A DNA stretch of 64,000 nucleotides from positions 62,001 through 126,000 of the forward strand of contig CAKJVC010000086.1 of assembly GCA_918026815.1 (NCBI GenBank), written 5' to 3'. Below, piece by piece: positions 55,588 to 64,000 of the stretch; the first letter of the stretch is position 1; each line of letters begins with the position of its first letter. The stretch is from Chalara sp. BL73 (taxonomy: Eukaryota; Ascomycota; Leotiomycetes; Helotiales). Under the pieces are notes generated by a model. It ran no database searches, was not told the origin of the DNA, and was given only the letters and a program-made list of their open reading frames with translations. A program made the position numbers and the translations under genes.

Positions 55588-56395
55588 TACACATTCAGAA
55601 ATAATGATTTTAGTACTGTTTGAAAGCTACGATTCGGTGCTTTAATATAAGCCTAGTATTATAATTATAGCGTTGGTATTACGTGAGTTATTCTAACCCT
55701 AATAATTAAAGTTATAATAAGAGTTGAAAATTCCTTAGGGTAAAGCTTAATTTCAGCCTCACCAGTGGTACCGTATTACGCCGTATTACGCTATATTACA
55801 GCGTATTCTGACTAAGCAGTGCGTATTCTTAAAACCGAACTATTACGGCCTACCGTACCGTATTATACCGTACCGTACCGTAATTTACGCCGTGGTATTT
55901 TTACGGCCACACTACTGGCTACACTGGTCAAATCTCTGTCAGGGGTCTGGCTACGAGAGCCGATCACGCTTGAAGACGTTTCATTTTCCCCCCATCCACA
56001 TCTCAAGGATGAACTCTCCCGACTTGAGGCTCTAGAGCAACGGACGATTAGTCTATGGGATATCTCAAAATATTCTTGATACTACCATGTAGGACAACTG
56101 TCTTAATGTTGAGTGTTACACTTCGCTTTAGTCTATGTATCATATCTGCAGCTTTCCTCGGACAGAGTTTATGTTAGCCCTTACCATTCTGATTCTGTCG
56201 ATCTACAAACTCCCATTTCGATCCCCACCCCCTCATCATATGCCTTTCGAGTAAGAGACTTGCGACTCCTCTAGCCTTGAACTTCGACGGCGTCCTGAGC
56301 TCAGTTACTAAACGGAGACGCATTATGTAGCAGACTTATGTCATCTCCTATTATATATGTGCTATATGCAAGCTGTTTCTTCCTCTAATCTTTCC
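55588..56395. other. spacer with taccgtaccg repeats and a short coding relic
   Basis: Around 55770-55900 there are many degenerate ccgtattacg / taccgtaccg units. A plus-strand frame ending at 56079 (PHLKDELSRLEALEQRTISLW) looks protein-like but no family is recognised. Confidence 0.35.
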
Positions 56396-57870
56396 ATGCC
56401 ACGATTCACAGTCCACTTAATCCTACCCCGCTGTTCTCTGCCGTCACGTGCCCGCTATGGTGAGCGCATGGTCCGTGCGCTATGCCTGAAACTTTGTCGA
56501 TTTCATTCACTTAACAACTGATCAACCGCTCACTCTAGCGTTTTTTACTTAAATTCCAATAAGCTAATAGATTTCGAAGGCTTCATGTGAGCCGCTGGCG
56601 AGCACCCACGTATTTAGGCTACGGTGTGTGTGTGGCTGTGTGCGGTGTGGCTGCTTATTCTATACTTAGATCTTCGGTAAAAATATATAACAAGGCTGTT
56701 TCCCCCGAGTGCGGTCGTTCTCTCAATGGTAACAAGCCCCCCACAATGATCAACAATCCAATAAACTTACTTCTCGTGAATACAGCGGAAAGACGGAAAT
56801 CCGAAACAGGCAACAGAGAGCAATCTCTTAACAACTTTAATTGGGAAATTGAGTGTGTGCACAAACAATTATTTAAGAGTGGAGACTTTTCTAACTGCAT
56901 CAATACTTGTCTAGCGCAGAAATTCACAAAACTAACTTTAAAAGACTCAAGTTGTGAAGACTCTGATCGCTTAAGCGGGAAAGTTTTCCTGCTTAAGCGA
57001 GCCCCACATCAAATCGAGGAATCTCTACTCCCCTGTCCACAACCCCACATTTTTGAGCAATCTCCGTCTCATGAAGTTAATAAATCATCTAATGCCGCAG
57101 CATGCGAGCCGGTGCCAATTCCAGGCAGCACCTCCGACGAGGCAGGCTCCAAAGATTTACTGAGCCAGGCCGAAGGCGCTATTCGCCGCCAACTTGTGAA
57201 CAAAATCAACACGCTACACACTGAGCAAGGCCCAGCTTCGTCCAGAGCCTTCCTTTCTGCCCTTTGCGCGTTGCCATCCAAAGATTTTGATCGACTATGG
57301 AGTACCGCTCTGACAAGTAATGTAGAAGACTCAAGTATTAATAAGGAAAGGAGAATCCGACAAATTTGGGAGGCAAAGCTTGAAAAGTTCATTAAGAGTG
57401 TTAAAGGAGACTTAATACAGCTCGTCAATAGTCACTGGGAACAACTTGTTATTGGTCTAATGGTGCAAGAACTTCAAGGCGACCCTTTTAGTAGTGATAA
57501 GCAAATACGCCGCCTTTATCATCATCGCGAACTCGGGCTGCTGAAGAAAGAAAGACAGCTACACTGGTTACGGCGTGCCTTGGCATTAATTAGAAACCTT
57601 CGTAGCTTCGAAGAATACCTGGAAGAGAATGGCAAATCCGTGGAAAACCAAACCCAACGGCTCCGTCAAGCCTACCTGTTTTATATATATGCTGCTAGTT
57701 CCAATTTGTCTGACACGAATGTGGACAAGGTTAAGGAGGCTTTTAAGGAAGACCTTCGATACGCTAGACGCTGGATCATTTTCTTAAAACCTCTTGGCAT
57801 TGGCGCCCTGCTTGTGTGCGGCGAAGCTATTTCGAGACTTGTGTCTGTAGGGCCAGGGTATTGGATTTAA
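56396..57870 (+). CDS. probable mitochondrial membrane protein, unknown family (two exons)
   Basis: The long frame at 56564-57870 has no suitable ATG near its start. An upstream exon 56396-56459 joined through a 104-nt GT-AG intron (56460-56563) supplies one, and gives about 456 residues. The N-terminus is then rich in Arg and free of acidic residues for about 30 residues, as in mitochondrial presequences, followed by a hydrophobic segment (YLGYGVCVAVCGVAAYSIL, about 40-58). A second hydrophobic helix lies at the end (FLKPLGIGALLVCGEAI). The middle is soluble and helical (ERRIRQIWEAKLEKFIKSV). Without the intron, translation could start at an internal Met (56746). Function not recognised. Confidence 0.55.
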
Positions 57871-58552
57871 CCTATTGCTAACTGTGTATTAGGTATCAAA
57901 CACCGGGAAATAATATAGAAAATCTCGCTTGGCTAGCAAATAACATAGAACAGTGTCATACTATTAATTTTCGGGCTCTCAGTAGTATTTTCGATTTACC
58001 AGTGGAGAATTTGATACAGAGTTATTGCGTGGGGAACTATCTGCACAAATTAGAACTCATTGCAAAAATTCAGACAGTTGCTAGCTAGTAGTTTTGTGAT
58101 AGAATATATCATAGTGTCCCCAGAGTGGACTGCAAATTCGGACATAATATCTGCAGCCTAGAGAGTTGCATGTAGGCAGCAACTTACTACATTTCCTGTG
58201 TTGTCTATCAGGTGCTTGGTATTGCCTCAGGCTGTAGAGGTTTTTTTTACCCAACTTGTAGGAGGAACCCCAGCCAATCACACCTGAATTGAGTCGACCA
58301 AGCTTGATGGCGCTTCGATGCAGCGACCTGCAACCTTGGTTTCAAATCCGCCATTTAATCCGCCCAAGCCCCTCTGCAGTGACACACATTTTGCTCAAGT
58401 CCCTCAGACTTCGCAGTCCGTTATGGCCATTCCACATACGCGTCTGCCAACCTCTGATCCTGTCGAAGCATCCGCATCAAAACCCTTGAGAGAACAATTC
58501 CAAGGTTTGTTTAAGTTTGTTTTGTTCAACAAGCAGTATGCTAATATTTATA
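57871..58552. other. spacer without a supported gene
   Basis: No consistent coding signal or repeat ends. Confidence 0.4.
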
Positions 58553-59387
58553 CGGCAAATATCTCAAATACCATACTTTTTTTGCTGAATATCTCATATA
58601 CCACCATTTGTCTCTTGGCGCAAAACAGTAGTATTTCAGATACTGACAAAATGATGGTATATGAGAAACACTAATATATCTCATATACCATCGTTCGTTA
58701 GAAGGTACTTTGAAGCCCTGTAAGTTACGCTAAAAGACTAAAGCACTTAACGCACAACAAATATTCGTATTTTGTTGATTATCTTTCTTTGTAACGTCAT
58801 TATAGCTATTGTAACAACTCAAGTCGAACAGGGATCTCGATCCGCAAATCTCAGGGAGAAGGACCCAAAGGTGTGAACGACTATCAATTGTTATAACGAA
58901 GAGAACAAGCTACAGATAGAAGAAGGAAAGGAGAGCAGCGCTTTATATACAGGAGACTGGCCAGGGGCCAGTCTAAGCGAGGCTCTAAGCGAGCTAGGGC
59001 CAGGGCCGTGACAGCTATAGCGCTTTACGTTAGTGATACTTTTTCGAGAATTAGGCATACAAATATAAAAGGCTGATTAACTAGATAGCGGCTGCGAGCT
59101 TTTAAAGGTTAATAGTGAAATATTTGCAAGTCAGGATGCCGTCGATATGGTATTACTTTTACGATACGTTACAAAGTCTGGAAAAGAATATAAAAAATAA
59201 AACCCGAGAAATAAAGAGTTAGAAAAAATGATATTAATTTAGGCTTATAAAGCCTATAAAACAAGCTTTACAGTGTGTGTTGACGAATATCTAATATACC
59301 ATACGTTTGTTGACGTATATCTCAAATACCATAAAAGTGATATATGAGAAATATGATCACTTTTTTGTGGTATATGAGATATTTGCC
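58553..59387. mobile_element. MITE with repeated subterminal motifs, carrying a solo LTR
   Basis: The ends cggcaaatatctcaaatacc and, inverted, gtatatgagatatttgccg pair. Further copies of atatctcatataccat in both orientations lie near each end (58587, 58652-58690, 59287-59365). A family B LTR is nested inside. No coding capacity. Confidence 0.65.
58810..59013. mobile_element. solo LTR, family B, target duplication gctat
   Basis: 204 bp from TGTAACAACTC to GCCGTGACA with gctat at 58805-58809 and 59014-59018. Confidence 0.93.
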
Positions 59388-59639
59388 GATATTTATTTAT
59401 ATGACACTATATGACACTCCTAGAATATCCTCGTATTCCGCAAACCCATAGCCAGACTCGGAAACGGAGGCGGACGAGTCTGTCGAGAACAATACAAAAC
59501 GTAGCTGTTTGACAAAGGAAAACTTGAAAGTGTTTGAAAAAATGACAAGGGCTCAAAATCGTCACAGCCTAGGAAGCCGTCACAATTTGAACCAAACTCA
59601 TCTCGTTCAAACGCTGCGTCAAAACTCTCTCAGACATCC

Positions 59640-60330
59640 AAATCCTCAAATAAGACAGTGTCTACGATAGATTCGAGCTTCCCACACATTGTCTTCGAGA
59701 AGGGTGTTCTTGATCCACTCAACTCCGCGCCTCCTGAAAACCTTAGAGCCCGCGATACGGAATTACCAACTGAGTCAGGATACGATGCCTTTGTCTATCG
59801 GACACAAGAAGCTCCTAATGAGCAAACTATATTGCTAGAAACATCTAGATTACTTAAAGAATATGACCGAGGATACCGTCCAGTTTATAACCAAGCATTT
59901 AACAACTTCCCAAAGAGCATGGGGTTGAATACCGGATGATCTGCTCCACGGCCAGATATGAATCAAGGTCTTGATCTAAGAGAGTTCAAACCATTTCCGG
60001 TTCGTCATGAGCTTAGTGGAGCTGCAGTTCCCACTTCGGAAAGCAATGCCATCACAGTATCACATCTTAGCGGCGAATGGGGCTGGGGGGAAAGATATGA
60101 TACAAGCACGAACTCATGCTGCATACGATGGTGCCTGCATGGTTTATGGCAGAAACAAAGCACGCTCATTCCTCGAAAGTCCTGATCCTGCCGGCTATGC
60201 ATATGTCCAAATTTTCACTACGGACGGTACTACATTCAACACTCTCGCTCACTATTCACCTGAATCCCAAGATCAAGTCAAATACCATCAATATCCTACC
60301 TCTAACTCTTTTCTTATTTCATTGATGTTA
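59640..60330 (+). pseudogene. broken copy of an uncharacterised fungal protein
   Basis: A recognisable frame (ESGYDAFVYRTQEAPNEQTILLETS... NNFPKSMGLNTG) meets a TGA at 59937, resumes in the same frame (MNQGLDLREFKPFPV), then shifts at the G-run near 60085 into KDMIQARTHAAYDGACMVYGRNKARSFL. The whole resembles one family of fungal hypothetical proteins. One nonsense and one frameshift mutation make it a pseudogene; the 3' part is replaced by DUF3435 sequence. Confidence 0.65.
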
Positions 60331-60339
60331 ATCCGGGGT

Positions 60340-61240
60340 CGCCACAACCCCCGCCCACGACTCTTTATCGAGCTGACGGCCGAGTTCACGAAGGGATTTC
60401 TAGGCATGAAAGATGCGTTCGTCCCCTGCCCCTCATCTTCGTGTGTGAGCTAAGTGTGCTCTAGCAATGAGTTTAAGGAGGTCATCTACGACCCGACGCT
60501 GGTGCTTAGCCCCGCAACACACTCTTGCTCGGCATGCTCTTCAAAGTCCAGGCCATCAAATCTCCGAGCATTGTTTCTCTGGAAAAGCTGTATAGTTTAA
60601 GTGTTCTTAAAGGGATGAATGGGCAACAGCTCCCGCTCTAGGACGTGTTGAGTGACGATTTTATATTTTTCCAAGCCATACAAATCGCCTATGGCGATTG
60701 TTTGGCACCACAATTACAGCTACAGCTTCATGCAGGTAACGAAGCCATACGCCCTTCGTGATGGGGCTGCCAAAGGGCTGAACGAAAGCCGTAAGTTTTA
60801 ACATCCAAGACTCATCGACTGTTAACTAATCAAGGATATTTGCATAGCTGATGTCAGCGACTCGCTCCAGAACCTCATCTCGCAGCATTCGAGGAGATCC
60901 CGTGGGAAAAGAGCAATATCAGAAGGCTCGTCGTCGCCTTCAGAGTGAGAAGCAGCGGCAGCGAAGGCTGCTCCTGGTTGACCTCGTGGAATATTTCAAG
61001 AAAGAGCAGTCTGGCATCGATAGTGAGCGGCAGTTAGCTGGAAAAGTAGTCGACGAGGATACGCGAGACGCATTAGCGTAATCAGATCAGGTGGCGCCGG
61101 AACACCTTCTTTGATCGACGCTATCTTGACGCTTCTTGAGACGTCCCTGGAAAACGAGTATCAACGAAGAATTGCGGCGGTCAATGCGATCAGCACGTAC
61201 TGCGGCGTGGACGCCCGTCGGGCTCTTTGAGCCGACACTT
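60340..61240 (+). pseudogene. DUF3435 (tyrosine recombinase, Starship-captain-like) relic
   Basis: In several frames the plus strand reads RLFIELTAEFTKGFLGMKDA, EVIYDPTLVLSP, MNGQQLPL-stop-DVLSDDFIF, QVTKPYALRDGAAKGLNES, then after a probable intron VSDSLQNLISQHS and finally the C-terminal EYQKARRRLQSEKQRQRR and QLAGKVVDEDTRDAL. These follow the order of fungal DUF3435 proteins, the tyrosine-recombinase-related family that includes Starship captains. Several stops and frameshifts are present, and the N-terminal half is missing. I read it as dead; motif order, not alignment, supports the call. Confidence 0.65.
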
Positions 61241-61285
61241 TCTGGGGAAGCATGTCAGGAAGTTGCAAGAAGCGATGCACATTGA

Positions 61286-62500
61286 TTGTAGTAGTAGTAA
61301 TTTCATTAACGCCGGGGAAGCAAGTCCCAGAGACACAGTCGAAGATCCGCTAAGCCTATTCTAGCTACGTCCAAACTCGGTTCTACGCCCAAAACAGCAA
61401 TACCTAAACAAACTCGCTAACTGTTCTCTACAAGCGTTTTCTGTTCCGTAAAACTTGTCTTACCTATCCTATCCCCATTCTATAGCCCGTGCCCGTAGAT
61501 AACAAAGACCTCTCTCTTGCACCCAATAATCCTCCACAAATGTCGAGTCGGTGCAAGTAAATCATCCTATAATAGACCGAAATAGCTAACCACCCAGATG
61601 CCGGCAACTGCATGCGATGGTAGAGGGGTTGTGCTGGATTGAAAATAGGCTGGAATAGATCGCATTAGTCGTACGAATGCAATGGTGATGGTCGTAACTT
61701 GGCAAGCTCCCGTCGGTAAACTGGACACCCTGGGTCAGTAGTCTTGTGGGCACCCTTTCCACCGCATGGTGCGCACTTAAAGGTCGTCGAGGTGCATATC
61801 GATGCGGAATGCCCTGGGAGTGCACACTGTCCACAGATTGGAGCCGGCGCTCGGCAACGGTAGTGTAAGTGGCCGTAAAGGTGGCAGCGATAGCATCGTG
61901 CAGGTTGACGGCCGAGAGCAAACGGGCGAGTGTATGCGCACTCCCCGTTTGCCATAGTAACCCTCATCTTTGCCAAAAGCTGATCAACCTCCTCCTTCGT
62001 GTCCAAATATACAACCATCGAGCGACACTCCTTGTCAATCGACACATTCCCAAGCCAACGCATCTTATGAACCTTGACCCCATTTAGCTGACCGAAAACC
62101 GAACAACCCATCTCATCTACCGCTGCTCCATGATATGCTCTGTCAACCCTCATTGGATACCACTGTTCTCCGTACCCCTATCAAAGTGTGTCCTACCCAA
62201 GTGTCATCCTTCCGTACGTTGTCGACGTCCTTACCGTGGAAGAGAAGCCGGTACCGGCTATTCCCCTTAGGATTGACTCCTAAGCACGTTATGTCCCTCT
62301 CCTTCAGAGCCTCATTCACACGTCTGCGCACGGCACCTGCGTTTCCCTCCTTGATCTCCGACTGAGGTCGAGTCCAATCCCCGGGATCTGACCTGGGGCT
62401 ATCGATGGCGGTGGAGATGGAGGTGACGGCGGGGGTGGAGGGCCTATAGAGGGAGATGCATTGACTCGTGGCGGCGAGAGACTTGTATTTCTAACCTAAG
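61286..62500 (-). mobile_element. gag-only LINE derivative
   Basis: The 3' end is marked by gtagtagtagtaatttcatt at about 61289. Reading upstream on the minus strand there is about 370 bp of 3' sequence and then an ORF1-like gag, with no reverse transcriptase between. An internal deletion derivative or a genuinely non-autonomous LINE. Confidence 0.6.
61665..62400 (-). pseudogene. LINE ORF1 gag remnant with zinc knuckles
   Basis: The upstream frame (from EIKEGNAGAVRRRVNEALKERD) shifts near 62145 into a 162-residue frame (61665-62153) with MRWLGNVSIDKECRSMVVYL and the knuckles CYRCHLYGHLHYRC, CGQCALPGHSASIC and CAPCGGKGAHKTTDPGC. The frameshift disables it. It is distantly related to the gag of LINE 2. 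Confidence 0.75.
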
Positions 62501-63553
62501 CTATGGTACAAGAAGAGGTTCGACGTGCTCTAATCTACACAAGAGCCCTCTTAATATCTTTCCTGCTAATCGAAGGGTCGTCGCGTTAGCTCTCCTTCTT
62601 TTGATCTGCTTCGAGGGTTCCGGGGCCCAATCCATCACCCTATATCTCTCCCGCAGTTTGCTCCTTAAGCCTACCCCATGCCTGCCACCCTACTGGACTC
62701 TGAACATGCTATTGTAGACCGACACGCGCTTCCGTCCTCTCGAGCCATATAGACAGTGTCTCTGTCGCTGCCATTATACGCTGCGCCCCATAGCTATTAA
62801 CTACTTCGCGCTACCTTGCCACATCTCTGCTCACAGCAAGGCCGACCGTGCCTCGCAGGAGTTGCTACTATAAAACCCAAGCCTGCGGCTCTATAGTAAC
62901 GTGTCCGCTCCCACTAACCAAAACGTGTGCTTTGTTTTCCTCTGTGTGTGTTCCAAACCTAGTATCTCCGATGGCTTGTCATGCCCCAGTTCCTCTTCAG
63001 CTGCCGGCCCTTCTGCCTTGTCTGTTGTAGAATCGCATGGTCAAAAAAGGGGCTGGTATTGTATTCGTGTGATCCCGTAGATTTGTCCTTGGGCCTATCG
63101 CTACAGCGGTCTTCTTTCGTGATCGAAATCGCGTCCAACTATTACCCTCCGAGTACGCAGCACTTTCCAACAAGATCCCCAACTTTCTCCCAGTCTCTTC
63201 TACCCGCGCAGCGCGTACACCACCTCAGATTCCCTTTCTTCATCGAATGCTTTGACCTTTTCCACACGTTGAGTCTTCCTAGAGCGTTTGCAGCGCTTCG
63301 CGGGGCTCCGATAAAAAGGCAAAAACTCTGCCTACGCCCCAGAGGTGTCCTGTCTGCCCGGTACAGTCATTGCTGCTCAGGCCATTAACAGCGTAGAATT
63401 AATGACGAGCTTGCTTGCAAGGCAAGGGACCGAACAGTCGGATGGTTTTCGTACCCATTTCGCTGGCAGAATCCTCTGTGCTGAAAAGGCCACGTCAGCC
63501 AACCCCTCGCGACGCCTTCGGCGGCAACGAGGAAGTATCGATAGCGACCTTAA
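62501..63553. other. unassigned region before the terminal LINE fragment
   Basis: No clear gene. It may be the decayed leader and ORF1 region of the LINE whose ORF2 follows, but no gag motif is readable. Confidence 0.35.
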
Positions 63554-64000
63554 TCAGCTCCAGCTGGTGACTTTGTTTTACCTCAGGTATCTTCCTCTCT
63601 GAGGTGGCCCAAAACGCTAGATCGGTGCTTGTATTCTAGAACGCTACAGCCAAGTACGATTCTGCTAGGCGATTTTAATACGCATCATCCTTGGTGGGAT
63701 CCATTAGCAAAGCCTAGTCCGAATGCCGACGAGCTAGTCAATTGGATCGAAAATCAAGAACTAGCGCTATTGAATACGCCTGGCGAAGGCACCTTTTTTC
63801 GGCCACAGCTAGCTAGAGAATCGGTACTAGATCTGACTTTAGTTTCGAGCAATTTAGCTGAACTAGTCGACGACTGGCAAATTTTGCCTGACTTAGGCTC
63901 GGACCATTACGGAATCCTTTTTACAATACGCGGAACTAGCACTAGCTCGGATTTCGACAACAATATGCAAACTAGATTCAATACGCAACTAGCTGACTGG
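63554..64000 (+). CDS. LINE ORF2 endonuclease domain, running off the window
   Basis: The frame is open from after a TAA at 63551-63553 to the window end. It shows STILLGDFNTHHPWWDP, then ESVLDLTLVSSNLAEL and LGSDHYGILFT, the D-x-N and S-D-H motifs of EEP-type LINE endonucleases. The N-terminal third of the endonuclease is absent or degenerate in this frame. It is plus-oriented, unlike the other long LINEs here, and belongs to a different lineage. Confidence 0.8.

Noticed and set aside
56587..56589. GTG start codon for the 427-residue frame
   Set aside because: A non-ATG start is unlikely for a nuclear fungal gene; the upstream exon with ATG and a canonical intron is preferred.
58289..58674. 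Short plus-strand ORFs
   Set aside because: One runs into the subterminal repeats of the MITE, and the composition is non-coding.
62981..63388. 135-residue plus-strand ORF
   Set aside because: No LINE or other motif could be read in it despite its place before a LINE endonuclease.

Overview
The window is a transposon-rich accessory segment of a filamentous ascomycete (Pezizomycotina) genome. This rests on intron-containing genes with short 45-75 nt introns, fungus-specific families (FunK1 kinase, TPR-CHAT, NACHT-type P-loop remnant, Clr5, DUF3435 recombinase), and Tad-like LINEs, Fot1/pogo, hAT and MULE transposons. The species cannot be named from sequence alone. No rRNA, tRNA or CRISPR was found.

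Layout. 0.2-2.6 kb: a FunK1 protein kinase gene. 3.6-4.3 kb: a small Cys4 protein. 4.9-20.8 kb: a contiguous transposon stack made of a MULE with perfect 117-bp terminal repeats (one interrupted by a solo LTR), a foldback element, and two Tad-like LINEs placed head to tail, one sitting in the (TAG)n tail of the other. 21.1-27.8 kb: the most interesting locus, a divergent pair of a P-loop GTPase (minus) and a large gene (plus) that splices a p23/CS co-chaperone domain onto about 23 copies of a 45-residue repeat and a C-terminal CHAT caspase-like domain. A single extra T breaks the reading frame inside the repeats. 27.9-35.3 kb: a Fot1 relic, a truncated fungal protein, a 40-bp LINE insertion, an intact Fot1/pogo transposon and a Gln/Ser-rich hypothetical protein. 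35.5-40.8 kb: a second, decayed copy of the GTPase promoter, a nine-exon coiled-coil gene with no long ORF, then a graveyard of gene fragments (MULE, APH kinase, NACHT P-loop, LINE gag, Clr5, CHAT).

41.5-44.9 kb: an intact triple AAA+ (CbxX-like) gene. 45.3-46.7 kb: a LINE-tailed element carrying one ORF with a divergent BIR-like zinc-binding domain. 47-55.6 kb: AT-rich sequence with nested MITEs, a dead hAT transposase and several solo LTRs with exact 5-bp target duplications, ending in a 0.9-kb near-perfect palindrome. 56.4-57.9 kb: a two-exon gene for a probable mitochondrial membrane protein. 58.5-64 kb: a nested MITE/LTR, a broken fungal gene, a DUF3435 (tyrosine recombinase, Starship-captain-like) pseudogene, a gag-only LINE and the start of another LINE ORF2 running off the end.

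How it fits together (inference): intact and broken kinase, GTPase, CHAT, NACHT and AAA+ genes lie together with a DUF3435 relic, which resembles an eroded island of fungal innate-immunity or incompatibility genes. p23 is an HSP90 co-chaperone, so its fusion to a CHAT protease-like receptor would couple the receptor physically to its own chaperone.
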